In this document: in pieces, positions 8,568-17,823 of the stretch | How positions within the stretch are numbered: the first letter of the stretch is position 1 | Layout of the letters: every line of letters begins with the position of its first letter | Assembly (NCBI RefSeq): GCF_029846175.1 | Contig: NZ_JARWAC010000023.1 | Span: 1 to 64,000, forward strand | Source: Sphaerisporangium sp. TRM90804 | Lineage (GTDB): Bacteria; Actinomycetota; Actinomycetes; Streptosporangiales; Streptosporangiaceae | Length of the DNA stretch: 64,000 bases | Direction: 5' to 3' | Program-made: the position numbers and the translations under genes | Notes under the pieces: model-generated | The model's database searches: none | What the model saw: the letters and a program-made list of their open reading frames with translations, nothing else | What the model was told of the DNA's origin: nothing

Positions 8568-9014
8568 TCTTCCTCCCCGCAGGACGGGAACCTGGTTTCC
8601 GGTCGCACACGCTCGCGAGAATCTCCCCTGCCCGCGCCAGGCCCCACACGCGTAGGACGCCTCGTCTCTCCGCCCGGTTCACCGGGGATCGTTTGATAAT
8701 CACCGGGTATGAGCTGGGAAAACAGGGTCTGATGTGGTTGGTGGGGCAATCGTGCCGCCGGTGCGGAACTGGGGCGAAGATCGGTCACGGCGGTGATCGC
8801 CGGCGGTGACCGAGCGTGATCACCGGGCGCGTCCGGGGCCCGCGCGGCGCGCGCGGGCGGCCGCCCGGTGACGAAGGTCACTCTTCCTGGATAGCCCGTG
8901 TGGCGGGTTCCGGGAACGAGAACGCCCGACCCCGGGGCCGCGAGCGGCCGGGATCGGGCGTGTTCGGCCGTGTGGGGCCGGGGCCGGGCGGATAAGCCCG
9001 GCGGGTCGCCGCCG
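8568..9014. other. Intergenic stretch with an inverted repeat and a terminator
   Basis: No gene is seen in these 447 bases. Besides the terminator at 8922-8961, CGGTCAC (8782-8788) and GTGACCG (8806-8812) form perfect arms around GGCG/CGCC arms, about 215 bases upstream of the sigma factor start. It could be an operator of that gene. Confidence 0.5.
8922..8961 (-). terminator. Hairpin after the VWA-protein gene
   Basis: The arms ACGCCCGACCCCGG and CCGGGATCGGGCGT pair with one G-T, and the loop itself folds as GGCCGC-GA-GCGGCC, giving one long GC stem about 50 bases after the stop of the minus-strand gene at 9015. No T run, as is usual in actinomycetes. Confidence 0.6.
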
Positions 9015-10814
9015 CTACTGCGCGGCGGCATTGCAGTTGGGCGCGCAGAGGCGGCGGGAGATGCCTTCGAGGAAGACCTTGCGGATCTCCAGGGCGTTGT
9101 TCGGGAAGAAGGCCTCACCCTGCGTCGCCTTGGCGAGGGCCTGCATCTGCCGGCGGCCCGACGCGTCGTCGGCGCCGAGGGCGATGATGATCACGCTGAT
9201 CGGCTGCGTCTCGTCGAACTCGGTGCGCATCTTGCTGAGGATCTCCTGGTTGGAGATGCCGCCGTCGGGGTCGTCGTTGCCGACGCCGTCCGTGAACAGG
9301 ATGATCGTGTTGATCTTGTCGGCCTCGTACTCGGCCTGCATCTTGTCGTAGGCGGCGGCGAGGGTGTCGTTGAGCCCGGTGTCGCCGGTCTTCTTCGCCC
9401 TGATCTGCTGCAGCGACCTGATGAGCACCTCGCGCCGGGTCGTGCCCTCCAGCTCGCCGCCTATCGGCCCGACCGGGATGATCGGCCGGTAGTCGACGCC
9501 CTTGCCGTTCATGTTGGTGGAGAAGATCCACGTGCCGATCTCGGTCTTGTCCGGGAACAGCTTGAGGCCCTCGATCGCCGTCTGCGAGATGAGGCGCATG
9601 CGGTCGCCGCTCGCGCCGACCGCCGGCAGCGCCATGGTGCCCGAGATGTCGAGCAGGGCCAGGATGCGCCCGCCCAGCTTCAGCCGGGACCACGCCTGCG
9701 AGAGCTCGGTGACGGCGGACGCCTCGGGGATGTTGATCACTCGGGGCATCGCGGGGTTCAGGCCGTTCGCCTTGCTGAGACCGGCGCCGCCCTTGCCGTC
9801 GGGGGTGCGGAAGCCCTGCTCGCGGATGATCCTCTTGGCGTCCGCGCCGGTCAGCGCGGTCGAGAAGGCCTTGGCGGCGTTGCGGGTGGCCTGGTCCTTG
9901 GCGGTGATCAGCACCGGGTAGTCGAGGCTGATCGTGCCCTCGGCGGGGTAGAGGCCGACGATCTGGCCCGCGTTGTTCCTGGTGTTGAACGCCCAGATGG
10001 CCTGCTCGGACGCGATGCCGATCGGGGCGCGGGAGGACTGCTTGCCCATGGTGGCGAACATGTTCGCCGGGCTGTTCACCGCGCTCTCGGAGAGCTGCCT
10101 GAGCACGCCGACGAGCTGCTCGTCGCCGCCGCCCCCGGCCCGCAGCACACCCGCGCCGGCGAGCAGGGCGCTCAGCCCGGCGGCGTTCTGCGTCGGGTCG
10201 AGCGGCAGCACGCGGATCCTGCGGCCCAGGCCGTCGGGGGTCGCGGCGTTGGCCGCGGACATCACGCCGCTCCAGCTCGGCTCGCCGAAGGCGCTCTGCA
10301 GCTTCTCCACGACGGGCTTGGGGGCCGCGAGCACCACGGGGGAGCGGGCGATCGAGCCGACGGGCGCGGAGATGCCCGAGCCCTTGGGCGTGGAGCGCAG
10401 CTTGGCCACCCAGAGGCTGGAGTCGGGGATCCACAGGTCGGCGTCGAACCGGCCGGCGGTCGCGCCCGACCCGGCGATGGAGTTGGTGACGCCCGCCGGG
10501 TCGCTCTCCTTGACCGCGACGGCCGCGCAGCTCCCGTCGACCGGGGTCGCCTCCTTGTTGAAGGCGGCGGCGATCTTGGTGATCGCGGGGGCGATGTCGG
10601 GCGACGCCACGACCCGCAGGGCGACCTTGTTCTCTCCGCACCCCTGGTCGCGGCTCATGATCACGTAGGCGGCGACGCCGAGCAGGACGGCCAGGGCCAC
10701 GGCGCCCGCTAGCGGCACCAGAACCTTGCCTCGACCCGCGCGACGGCGGCTTGGCGGCTCGTAGTACGGGTTGTAGCCGCCCTCGAGCTCATCCGTGCGG
10801 TGGCGTCCGCCCAC
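9015..10814 (-). CDS. Membrane-anchored substrate-binding/VWA-domain protein
   Basis: 599 residues from GTG 10814 (GAGGA four bases upstream). A cytoplasmic N-terminus of 30 basic residues is followed by one membrane helix (30-53), so the bulk is extracellular. Residues 65-340 have the layout of a type-2 periplasmic binding protein (extracellular solute-binding, PF13531-like: RVVASPDIAPAI, FDADLWIPDSS). Residues 383-590 form a von Willebrand A domain: DISGT (389-393) is the MIDAS with Thr in place of the last Ser, then TGDTGLNDTL and LFTDGVGND. The C-terminal pair of Cys (CAPNC) is reminiscent of a disulphide. This fused architecture is frequent in actinomycetes but has no established role. 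No transport genes adjoin it. Confidence 0.85.
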   Translation of the reverse strand: MGGRHRTDELEGGYNPYYEPPSRRRAGRGKVLVPLAGAVALAVLLGVAAYVIMSRDQGCGENKVALRVVASPDIAPAITKIAAAFNKEATPVDGSCAAVAVKESDPAGVTNSIAGSGATAGRFDADLWIPDSSLWVAKLRSTPKGSGISAPVGSIARSPVVLAAPKPVVEKLQSAFGEPSWSGVMSAANAATPDGLGRRIRVLPLDPTQNAAGLSALLAGAGVLRAGGGGDEQLVGVLRQLSESAVNSPANMFATMGKQSSRAPIGIASEQAIWAFNTRNNAGQIVGLYPAEGTISLDYPVLITAKDQATRNAAKAFSTALTGADAKRIIREQGFRTPDGKGGAGLSKANGLNPAMPRVINIPEASAVTELSQAWSRLKLGGRILALLDISGTMALPAVGASGDRMRLISQTAIEGLKLFPDKTEIGTWIFSTNMNGKGVDYRPIIPVGPIGGELEGTTRREVLIRSLQQIRAKKTGDTGLNDTLAAAYDKMQAEYEADKINTIILFTDGVGNDDPDGGISNQEILSKMRTEFDETQPISVIIIALGADDASGRRQMQALAKATQGEAFFPNNALEIRKVFLEGISRRLCAPNCNAAAQ

Positions 10815-10989
10815 AGTGTCCTCTTACAATCGTCGATCTTCGCCGCAAACGGCGATCCTCGCAGCGACCATATCGGGAGTTCCGGGCCAATGCGTACGGA
10901 ACGATAGCGTTGCGCGTCATCTCCGTAAAACCGATCATTTGGTGCGGCGATTACCTTGCGTAGGGGTCGCCTTTAAAGAGCGGATCACG

Positions 10990-11026
10990 CGATACATCTT
11001 GAGTGATCGGTGGACGCGATGTATCG
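10990..11026. promoter_or_regulatory. Palindromic operator candidate CGATACAT-N21-ATGTATCG
   Basis: Perfect 8-base arms at 10990-10997 and 11019-11026, inside a longer near-symmetry (ATCACG on the left, CGTGAT on the right). ATGT/ACAT arms resemble PadR-family sites. It sits in the 294-base gap between the VWA gene (start 10814, minus) and the plus-strand ORF at 11109. No PadR gene is nearby. Confidence 0.5.
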
Positions 11027-11108
11027 TGATGGCTTCACAGCGCAGTGTCCGTAACGCGACGGGGAACGCAGAAGAGCGGTCGCGGCGACGCGCAGGAGGC
11101 AGCCGCAC

Positions 11109-11936
11109 GTGTCCACCCTCACCGACGCCAGACACCGCCCCGCGAGGGCCCCCGAGCCCCCCGGCGCCACGATCGCGGCGAGCCCCCCGCCCGCCACGCC
11201 GCCGCCCGCGCCCTCCGCGCTCGCGGCGAGCGGCCCGTTCGATGTGCCGCCGCCCGTGCCGGCCACGATCGCGGCGAGCCCCCCGCCAGTCGCGCCGCCG
11301 CCCACCTCGCTCGCGGCGAGCACCTCGCTCGCCGCGCCGTCGCCCGCGCCCGGGGGGCCGGCCGTCGAAGGCCTGGGAGCCGCCGTCGTGGTGAGCGCGC
11401 CGGCCGTCCGTGCGGGGGCGCCGTCGCGCCGGGCGGCCGCCGGCCGGCCCGACCTGTTGCTGCTCGAACTGCCCGGGGCGGTGTGCCCCGACGGGGTGAG
11501 GCGGGCGCTGAGGGAATGCGACTGCGTGCGCGAGGTGCTCGTGGCGGGCGGCGTGTGCCGCGCGCTGGCCGACCCGGGGACGGCCTGTCACGTCGCCGAC
11601 GCGCTCCGCGCCCAGGAGGTGGAGTTCGCCGTGGTGATCCTTCAGTGGCGGCAGGACTCCCCGCGCCAGGCCTTGCGCCCCTCGCCCGCCGCGACCACCG
11701 CCAGCGCGACCGCCACGGCGGGGTCGACCCACCACCAGCCGAACGACGTGGCGGCCAGCCCCACCAGCACCCCCGCGGCGAGCAGGGCGCACATCAGGTT
11801 CTGGGTGCCCTCGCCCGTGGTGGCGGCAGACCCGAGGCGGCTGCCGAGCCGGCGCTTGGCGAACCCGAGCAGGGGCATGCTGACCAGGCTGATCGTGGTG
11901 ACGACGATGCCCAGCGCCGTCGGCGCCGCCCGGTGA
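11109..11936 (+). CDS. Doubtful Pro/Ala-rich hypothetical protein
   Basis: 275 residues from GTG 11109, which has GGAGG nine bases upstream, the main argument for a real gene. The first 110 residues are Pro/Ala-rich with repeated IAASPPP. Residues 117-185 look like a folded part (LLLLELPGAVCPDGVRRAL, then CHVADALRAQEVEFAVVILQ). The last 98 codons run antisense through the transporter gene on the other strand for 295 bases, with wobble positions facing each other, so GC bias there cannot tell the strands apart. Either the gene has lost its proper end, or it is an artefact. No family recognised. Confidence 0.35.
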   Translation: MSTLTDARHRPARAPEPPGATIAASPPPATPPPAPSALAASGPFDVPPPVPATIAASPPPVAPPPTSLAASTSLAAPSPAPGGPAVEGLGAAVVVSAPAVRAGAPSRRAAAGRPDLLLLELPGAVCPDGVRRALRECDCVREVLVAGGVCRALADPGTACHVADALRAQEVEFAVVILQWRQDSPRQALRPSPAATTASATATAGSTHHQPNDVAASPTSTPAASRAHIRFWVPSPVVAADPRRLPSRRLANPSRGMLTRLIVVTTMPSAVGAAR

Positions 11937-12298
11937 CCCTGGCTCAGGTCGTAGGCGACGTGCAGCACCAGGTAGGGGGACAGCACCCAGAAGCTGACGG
12001 CCACGGCCTTGCGCGCGCGGTGCTCGGCGGTGTGCGAGTGCAGCCGCCGCCCGGTGAAGCGCCAGATGACGATCAGACTGGCCAGCGCCTCGACGAGTGA
12101 CGCCCACGCCCAGCCGATCAGCGCCACCGAGTGCGCCGACAGGCCGGCGGCCATGCCGAGCACGCTCTCGGCGCCCAGCCAGGCCAGCGTGCAGAACGAC
12201 AGCCGCCTCGCCAGCCGCGCGTCGCGCAGGAACGGCACGGAGGGAAGGGGCGGCGCCGATGCGGGTGGGCGCGCGCGGATGTACTGGTCGGTCACCAT
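11642..12298 (-). CDS. Cation-efflux-type (CDF-like) transmembrane protein
   Basis: About 218 residues. Start at ATG 12298 or the next codon GTG 12295; GGGAGG is better spaced for GTG. Five to six hydrophobic helices are visible, beginning at RLSFCTLAWLGAESVLGMAAG, with HSVALIGWAWASLVEALASL in the place where CDF transporters carry their HxxxD-type helix; here the metal-site Asp residues are mostly replaced by Ser, Trp and Glu. It lacks the long cytosolic C-terminal domain of classical zinc exporters. The family call rests on helix layout; the transported ion is unknown. It ends antisense to a doubtful plus-strand ORF. Confidence 0.7.
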   Translation of the reverse strand: MVTDQYIRARPPASAPPLPSVPFLRDARLARRLSFCTLAWLGAESVLGMAAGLSAHSVALIGWAWASLVEALASLIVIWRFTGRRLHSHTAEHRARKAVAVSFWVLSPYLVLHVAYDLSQGHRAAPTALGIVVTTISLVSMPLLGFAKRRLGSRLGSAATTGEGTQNLMCALLAAGVLVGLAATSFGWWWVDPAVAVALAVVAAGEGRKAWRGESCRH

Positions 12299-12412
12299 GC
12301 CTCCCTGGGAGTACGAACCGGCGTTGACGACGATGGGTAGCCTACCGACTACGCCGAGTCGTGACCCCGTGTGCCCGCGAAGCTGTGGACAACCGGGTTC
12401 TAGGCTGGTCCG

Positions 12413-13423
12413 GTGCCCGATCCGATCCCCGTCGACGACCCCGCCGACCCCCGGCTCGCCGACTACGTGCGCCTGCGCGACGTCGAGCTCCGCAAGAGCA
12501 TGGAGGCCGAGCGCGGCCTGTTCGTCGCCGAGGGGGAGAAGGTCATCCGGCGCGCCGTGGCCGCCGGCTACCCCGTCAGGTCGGTGCTGACGACGCGGCG
12601 ATGGCTGCCCGGCCTGCGTGACGCGCTGGGCGACGCCCGCGTCTACCTGGTCTCCGACGAGGTCATGGAGGGCATCGCCGGCTTCGCGGTGCACCGCGGC
12701 GCGCTGGCCTCCATGGCCCGCCTGGAGCTCCCGTCCGTCGAGAACCTGCTCGCCCGCGAAGCGGGCCGACCCGCCGGCGAACCGGTGGTGGAGCAGCCGT
12801 TCGCCGGGACGTCGGGCCGTTCGGCTGGTCCGTCCGTGGAGGAGCCGCTCGCGGGCGCACCGGGCCGCCCGGCGGGCACGCCGGCCGAGGGCCCCGCGGA
12901 CGGGGGAGGGGGCCGCCCCGGCGTGCCGCACCCTGGGGCGCCCCGGCGCATCCTGGTGCTGGAGGACCTGGTCGACCACGGCAACGTGGGGGCGGTCTTC
13001 CGGTGCGCGGCCGCGCTCGGGGTGCACGCGGTCGTCCTGTCGCCGCGCTGCGCCGATCCGCTGTACCGGCGGGCCGTCAAGGTCTCCATGGGCGCCGTCT
13101 TCGCCATTCCGTACGCCCGCATGACGAACTGGCATGACGGCCTGGCGACGCTGCGGGCCGCCGGGTTCCGGCTGCTCGCGCTCACCCCCGACCAGTCCGC
13201 CACCCCCGTCGACACGGTCGCCATGCCGGAGCGGGTGGCGCTCATGCTCGGCTCGGAGGGCGACGGCCTGTCCTCGCGCTGGCTGCGCGAGGCCGACGAG
13301 GCGGTCTGCATCGCGATGAGCCCGGACGCGATGGCCCTCGGCGTCGACTCCCTCAACGTGGTGGCCGCCGCCGCCATCGCCTGCCACGGCCTGATGGCCC
13401 GCGCCCCGGCCGTCCGCCCCTGA
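12413..13423 (+). CDS. TrmH/SpoU-family RNA 2'-O-methyltransferase with repeat insertion
   Basis: 336 residues from GTG 12413. Residues 10-105 are the substrate-binding domain (RLRDVELRKSMEAERGLFV, an L30e-like fold). Residues 175 to the end are the SPOUT methyltransferase domain with its three signature blocks: DHGNVGAVFRCAAALG, MLGSEGDGL and VDSLNVVAAAAIA, which form the knotted SAM site. Between them lies an unusual 65-residue Gly/Pro/Ala-rich insert made of three 16-17-residue repeats. The domains needed for activity are intact. It probably methylates a ribose in 23S rRNA or tRNA; target unknown. Confidence 0.87.
   Translation: MPDPIPVDDPADPRLADYVRLRDVELRKSMEAERGLFVAEGEKVIRRAVAAGYPVRSVLTTRRWLPGLRDALGDARVYLVSDEVMEGIAGFAVHRGALASMARLELPSVENLLAREAGRPAGEPVVEQPFAGTSGRSAGPSVEEPLAGAPGRPAGTPAEGPADGGGGRPGVPHPGAPRRILVLEDLVDHGNVGAVFRCAAALGVHAVVLSPRCADPLYRRAVKVSMGAVFAIPYARMTNWHDGLATLRAAGFRLLALTPDQSATPVDTVAMPERVALMLGSEGDGLSSRWLREADEAVCIAMSPDAMALGVDSLNVVAAAAIACHGLMARAPAVRP
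12737..12883 (+). repeat. In-frame 48-51-base repeat insertion in the RNA methyltransferase gene
   Basis: Three copies encode VENLLAREAGRPAGEPV, VEQPFAGTSGRSAGPS and VEEPLAGAPGRPAGTP. The array lies exactly in the linker between the two domains, where length change would be tolerated. Confidence 0.7.
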
Positions 13424-13480
13424 CGTTCGCCCCCGAGGTCGTCGGCGCACGCGCCGGGGCCGGCCGGTCCGTTGGGCCGG

Positions 13481-13600
13481 GGGAGCCGCAGGTGGCCGGT
13501 CCGGGGCGGGAGGTCGCTGGTTCGGCACGCGGTGGAGCCGGAGGTGAACGATCCGTGGTGGGTGGAGCCGGAGGTGGCCGGTCCGTGCTGGAGGCGGAGG
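13481..13600. repeat. 30-base degenerate tandem repeat between convergent genes
   Basis: Units beginning GTGGAGCCGGAGGTG start at 13532 and 13562, with a weaker copy at 13481. The array fills most of the 203 bases between the ends of the RNA methyltransferase gene and the allophanate hydrolase gene. Confidence 0.65.
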
Positions 13601-13626
13601 TGGGCGGTAGGGGGGCGGTCGTTCCG

Positions 13627-15474
13627 TCAGGCCAGGGAAAGCAGGTAGCCGGGCCAGCTTCCGTGGGCGCTGATGTCCAGGGCGCTCGCGGCGGCGTACG
13701 ACTCGCACAGGAAGCCGTGCACCGAGCGGCCGTCGGCGAGCAGCACCGTGCCGACGCCGAGCGGCGGCCCGACCGCCGCCAGCAGGGCGCCAAGGGCCGC
13801 CCGGTCCATGCCGAACAGCTCGACCTCCACCGAGAAGCCGCCCGTGGCCGAACGCACCAGCCCCGCCCGGGGCACCTCGCCGCCGTCCAGGGCGTACAGG
13901 CGGTACAGCGGCGCGGTCGGCGCCGTGCCCAGCGGGACGGCGCCCAGTGAGGTGAGCTGCCCGTGCAGCGGCTGCCCCGTCCGGTGCGCCCCCACCACGG
14001 CCAGCACCATCTCGGCGGCGGGCGCGGCGGGCATGGTGGGCACGGCGGGCGCGTCCGGTGCGTCTTGGGGCGGCGATGCGGGTGGTGTGGCGGGCGCGGG
14101 AGCCGGGCCCGGTTGTGCGGGTGGGCCGCCGGTCAGGGCGTGGAAGGGGGCGGCGAGGCCGGCGAGGAGTTCGTCGGATCCGGCGGGGCCGAGCAGGGTG
14201 AGGCCGTGCGGGCGGCCCGCGGACGTGAGGCCGCCGGGGACGGCCACCCCGGCCAGGTCGAGCAGGTTGGTGAACGTCGTGTAGTGGCCGAGCACGGTGT
14301 TGCGCTCGATCGGCTCCTCGGCCATCTCGGCGACGGTGAACGTCGTGGGCACGGTGGGCAGGGCCAGCGCGTCCATCGCTGCCCAGGCGTGCTCCGTCCG
14401 CGCGCGCAGCTCGCGCAGCCGGTACAGGCCCCGGTACGCGTCGACGGCGCTCAGCGCGCCGCCCCGGCGCAGCACGCGCAGCGTGACCGGATGCAGCTCC
14501 TCGGGGTGCCGGTCGGCGAAGTCGCCGACCGCGGCCAGCCGCTCGGCGAGCCACGGCCCGTCGTACAGCAGCCGCCCCGCCGCCAGGAACGGCTCCAGGT
14601 CGACCGGGACCAGCCGGTGCCCGAGACCGGCGAGGCGCTCCTTGACCTCTTCGAAGGCCGCCGCCGCGGCGTCGTCGCCGAAGAACTCGGGCCGCGCCGG
14701 CACGCCGATCCGGCGCGGCCCGACGGCGGGCGGGACGGGCGCGGGCACGGGAAGCCGCCGCGACCAGGGGTCGCCGTCCTGCGGCCCTGCCATGACCGAC
14801 AGGACCGCGAGACCGTCGGCGACCGACCCCGCGAAGACGCTCGCGCAGTCGAGCGACGCGCACGCCGGCACCACGCCGAGCGTGCTGACCAGCCCCCGGC
14901 TCGGCTTGATCCCCACCGTGCCGGTGAGCGCGGCGGGCACGCGGCCGGACCCGGCGGTGTCCGTGCCGACGGCGAACGCGACCAGCCCGGCGGCGACCGC
15001 CACCGCCGAGCCCGAGCTGGAGCCGCCCGAGATGAGCCCCGGCACCAGCGGCGACTCGCACGCGCCGTACGGGCTGCGGGTGCCCGACAGGCCCGTGGCG
15101 AACTGGTCGAGGTTGGTCTTGCCCACGAGCAGCGCGCCGGCGGCGAGCAGCCGCTCGACCAGCGGCGCGCCGCGCTCGGGCACGTAGGCGTAGGCGGGGC
15201 AGGCCGCCGTGGTCGGCAGGCCCGCCACGTCCACGTTGTCCTTGACCGCGAACGGCACGCCGTACAGCGGGGGGCGGGCCGCGGGGTCGGGCCAGCGGCG
15301 CCGCAGGGTCTCGGCGTCGGCGAGCAGGGCGGCGGCCGGGCGCAGGGTGATCCACACGTGGTCGTCACCCCGCGCCTCGATCCGCGCGAGCACCTCCTCG
15401 ACGACGCCCGCCGGGCCCGCCGCGCCCGTCCGGTAGCGGCGGGCCAGGCTCGGCAGGTCCAGGGACACGCTCAT
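13627..15474 (-). CDS. atzF: Allophanate hydrolase
   Basis: 615 residues. The N-terminal 440 residues are an amidase-signature domain with the full Ser-cisSer-Lys set: K78 (GVPFAVKDN), S153 in GGSSSGSA and nucleophile S177 in GTDTAGSGR. Residues 500-615 form the extra C-terminal domain peculiar to allophanate hydrolases (VVGAHRTGQPLHGQL, LYALDGG, GFLCESYA), separated by an Ala/Pro linker. The amidase half turns allophanate into N-carboxycarbamate and ammonia, the C-terminal half decarboxylates it. It is the last gene of the hydrolase-permease-hydrolase operon. There is no adjacent urea carboxylase gene, so the allophanate more likely comes from biuret than from urea. Confidence 0.88.
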   Translation of the reverse strand: MSVSLDLPSLARRYRTGAAGPAGVVEEVLARIEARGDDHVWITLRPAAALLADAETLRRRWPDPAARPPLYGVPFAVKDNVDVAGLPTTAACPAYAYVPERGAPLVERLLAAGALLVGKTNLDQFATGLSGTRSPYGACESPLVPGLISGGSSSGSAVAVAAGLVAFAVGTDTAGSGRVPAALTGTVGIKPSRGLVSTLGVVPACASLDCASVFAGSVADGLAVLSVMAGPQDGDPWSRRLPVPAPVPPAVGPRRIGVPARPEFFGDDAAAAAFEEVKERLAGLGHRLVPVDLEPFLAAGRLLYDGPWLAERLAAVGDFADRHPEELHPVTLRVLRRGGALSAVDAYRGLYRLRELRARTEHAWAAMDALALPTVPTTFTVAEMAEEPIERNTVLGHYTTFTNLLDLAGVAVPGGLTSAGRPHGLTLLGPAGSDELLAGLAAPFHALTGGPPAQPGPAPAPATPPASPPQDAPDAPAVPTMPAAPAAEMVLAVVGAHRTGQPLHGQLTSLGAVPLGTAPTAPLYRLYALDGGEVPRAGLVRSATGGFSVEVELFGMDRAALGALLAAVGPPLGVGTVLLADGRSVHGFLCESYAAASALDISAHGSWPGYLLSLA

Positions 15475-15547
15475 CCGCCGTCCTCTCGTCCGGGTGCCCG
15501 TCCCGCGCCCTCTCCTGGCGCGGGACGGGATGCGGTGCGCGACGGGG

Positions 15548-17140
15548 TCACGTCGCCGCCTTGGCGTCGGCGGCGACGGGCTCGGGGGCGGGCGTCCCGT
15601 CCCCCTCGGGCCCGGCCGTCTTGGGCGCGAGCAGGGCGAACAGCACGAGGACCACCCCGGCGAACAGGTAGCCGAGTGCGACCTGGCCGTTGGCGTTCCA
15701 CTCGACCTGGACGCCGTGGATGAGCCCCACGAACGACAGCGCCGCGCCCGCGAGCGCGTACCCGGCCGCCCACAGGAAGGACCGGTCGATGATGAACGCG
15801 GTGATCGAGCCGAGCACCAGCCCCGCGAGCACCGCGCCCCCGCCCAGCAGGGCCGTCCCCTCGTAGACCGTGCCGCTCTGGGCGATGGCGTCGTACCCGA
15901 CCCGTTGCGCGCTCGTGCCGGCCGCCGCCAGCGCGTTGTCCATGTATCCCTGGGCCCAGGCGGCGATGTTCGGGATGATCGCGATCACGACGGCCACGGC
16001 GTGCGCCTTCGGCACCGCCTGGAAGGCCTGGGCGCCGATGAGCAGGCCGATGTAGAGCAGGATCGGCACGATCGCGGGTGTCGGCAGCACCGCGCCGAGC
16101 AGCGCGAACATGCCGAGGAAGCAGAGCAGCGCGATGACCACGCCGCTGGCCATCGAGTAGCTGCTCCGCCCGCCGGCCGACTTCCACCCCGGGTGGCCGA
16201 TGTAGACGGCCGGCGGGAACGGCGAGCCCAGCATGGAGCCGACCACGGCGCCCGCGCCGTCGGCGAGCAGCACCGACCGCAGGTTGTAGGAGTCGCCCGC
16301 GGCGGCGGCGCTCTCGACGTTGCTCATGCCCTCGGTGAAGTTGTAGATGCCGAGCGGGATGGCGGTGGCGAGCAGCGGCGACACCTGGGCGAGCCCGTCG
16401 AGCAGCAGGTCGAGGTTGAGGGTCGGCAGGCTGATCGCGATGTTCTGGGCGGCGGCGCCGACGTCGGCCGGGTTCATGTAGCCGCCGGCCCACGCGATGG
16501 CGGTGCCCACCAGGAGCGCGGCCAGCCCGACCGGGATGTTGCCCGGCAGCTTGAGGTCGGTGAAGAAGCCGACCAGGATGATGACCAGGACGGGAAGCGC
16601 GATCCACGCCGCCTCCCACATCTGCGCGGCCGGGCGCATCGAGATGAAGGCGATCGAGATGCCCGCCAGCGTGCCGAGCATGGCGGCCCGGGGGGTGAAG
16701 CGGCGGATGTACGGGCCGACGAACGCGCCGATCAGCACGATCACGCCGATGATGAAGCACCAGGCCAGCCCGGCCGCCCACGCCTGCACGGGGTTCTTGG
16801 TGGCCAGGTAGGTGGGCAGCATGATGACGAAGACGACGATGAACATGTGCGGGACGCTCGGCCCGTACGGCATCGCGCACACGTCGGTGCGGCCCTCGCG
16901 GCGGGCGAGCCGCCGGGCGAGGTAGGTGTAGTACAGGTTGCCGATCAGGAGCTGGATGCCCATCGCCGGGAGGATGACGCCGAAGACGTCCGACCCGGGC
17001 AGGTGCACGACGCCGAGGCACAGGCCGCTCAGCACGAGCACGTTGACCATCACGTTGAAGCCGAGGCCGAAGAAGGCGTTGGTGTCCCCGGCGACCCACC
17101 ACGGCAGGTGCTGTCTGGCCGGGCCGGTTGTCGTGCTCAT
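15548..17140 (-). CDS. NCS2-like (nucleobase/cation symporter-2, SLC23-type) permease
   Basis: 530 residues with 12-14 membrane helices, starting [20 protein letters not shown]. Segments such as [25 protein letters not shown] and [16 protein letters not shown] match the region where NCS2/AzgA-type permeases carry their substrate motif, and helix order fits. ATG 17140 overlaps the stop of the upstream hydrolase by four bases (ATGA). The operon context makes a small urea-like nitrogen compound (biuret, ureide or a pyrimidine/triazine ring) the likely substrate; this is inference. Confidence 0.82.
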   Translation of the reverse strand: MSTTTGPARQHLPWWVAGDTNAFFGLGFNVMVNVLVLSGLCLGVVHLPGSDVFGVILPAMGIQLLIGNLYYTYLARRLARREGRTDVCAMPYGPSVPHMFIVVFVIMLPTYLATKNPVQAWAAGLAWCFIIGVIVLIGAFVGPYIRRFTPRAAMLGTLAGISIAFISMRPAAQMWEAAWIALPVLVIILVGFFTDLKLPGNIPVGLAALLVGTAIAWAGGYMNPADVGAAAQNIAISLPTLNLDLLLDGLAQVSPLLATAIPLGIYNFTEGMSNVESAAAAGDSYNLRSVLLADGAGAVVGSMLGSPFPPAVYIGHPGWKSAGGRSSYSMASGVVIALLCFLGMFALLGAVLPTPAIVPILLYIGLLIGAQAFQAVPKAHAVAVVIAIIPNIAAWAQGYMDNALAAAGTSAQRVGYDAIAQSGTVYEGTALLGGGAVLAGLVLGSITAFIIDRSFLWAAGYALAGAALSFVGLIHGVQVEWNANGQVALGYLFAGVVLVLFALLAPKTAGPEGDGTPAPEPVAADAKAAT

Positions 17141-17823
17141 CGGCGGCTTCCCGTCTCGAGTGCCTTGAGGTAGTGGCCGGAGGAGGCGACCCAGCCGAAG
17201 ATGCCGCCCTGCGCGGCGATCATCGCGAGCCCGTGCCGCTGGAACTCGGCGAAGTAGGAGCCCACGCAGTCGGACAGCACGAGGCACTCGTAGCCCCGGT
17301 CGTTCGCCTCGCGGACGGTGGTGTGCACGCACACCTCGGTGGTCACCCCGGTGACCACCAGGCGGTGGACGTCCCGGTCACGTAGCTCCCGGTGGAGGTC
17401 GGTGGCGTAGAAGGCGCCCTTGCCCGGCTTGTCGATGATCAGCTCGCCCTCGGCGGGGGCCAGCTCGTCGACGATGTCGTGGCCGTACTCGCCCCGGATG
17501 AGGATGCGGCCCTTGGGCCCCTGGTCCCCGATGCGCAGGGACGGCGTGCCCCGGTTGAGCTTGGCGGGCGGGCAGTCCGACAGGTCGGGCAGGTGGCCCT
17601 CCCGCGTGTGGATCACGGTCATCCCCGCGAGCCGCGTGGCGTCCAGCACGTCACGCAGCGGCGGGACCACCCGCTGCAGCAGGCTGACGTCGTTCCCCAG
17701 CGTCTCCCCGAAGCCCCCCGGCTCCACGAAGTCCCGCTGCATGTCGATGATCAGTAAGGCGGTGTGCGCGGGGTCGAACGCGTAGGCGTACGGTTCGGCC
17801 TCGACGAGAAGCGGATCGGACAC
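17137..17823 (-). CDS. Isochorismatase-like cysteine hydrolase, probable biuret hydrolase
   Basis: 228 residues from GTG 17823 (GGAGG upstream). The catalytic triad of cysteine hydrolases is complete: D27 (IIDMQRD), K132 (DKPGKGAF) and C165 ([10 protein letters not shown]). The spacing of Lys to Cys (33) and the Gln at 205 (IAAQGGIFG) agree with what is known for Rhizobium BiuH (triad D36, K142, C175 and substrate Gln215, as I remember them), with a constant offset of ten from Lys onward. Biuret hydrolase makes allophanate, which the third gene of this operon would destroy. Ureidoacrylate, triuret or N-carbamoyl substrates remain possible. Confidence 0.78.
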   Translation of the reverse strand: MSDPLLVEAEPYAYAFDPAHTALLIIDMQRDFVEPGGFGETLGNDVSLLQRVVPPLRDVLDATRLAGMTVIHTREGHLPDLSDCPPAKLNRGTPSLRIGDQGPKGRILIRGEYGHDIVDELAPAEGELIIDKPGKGAFYATDLHRELRDRDVHRLVVTGVTTEVCVHTTVREANDRGYECLVLSDCVGSYFAEFQRHGLAMIAAQGGIFGWVASSGHYLKALETGSRR

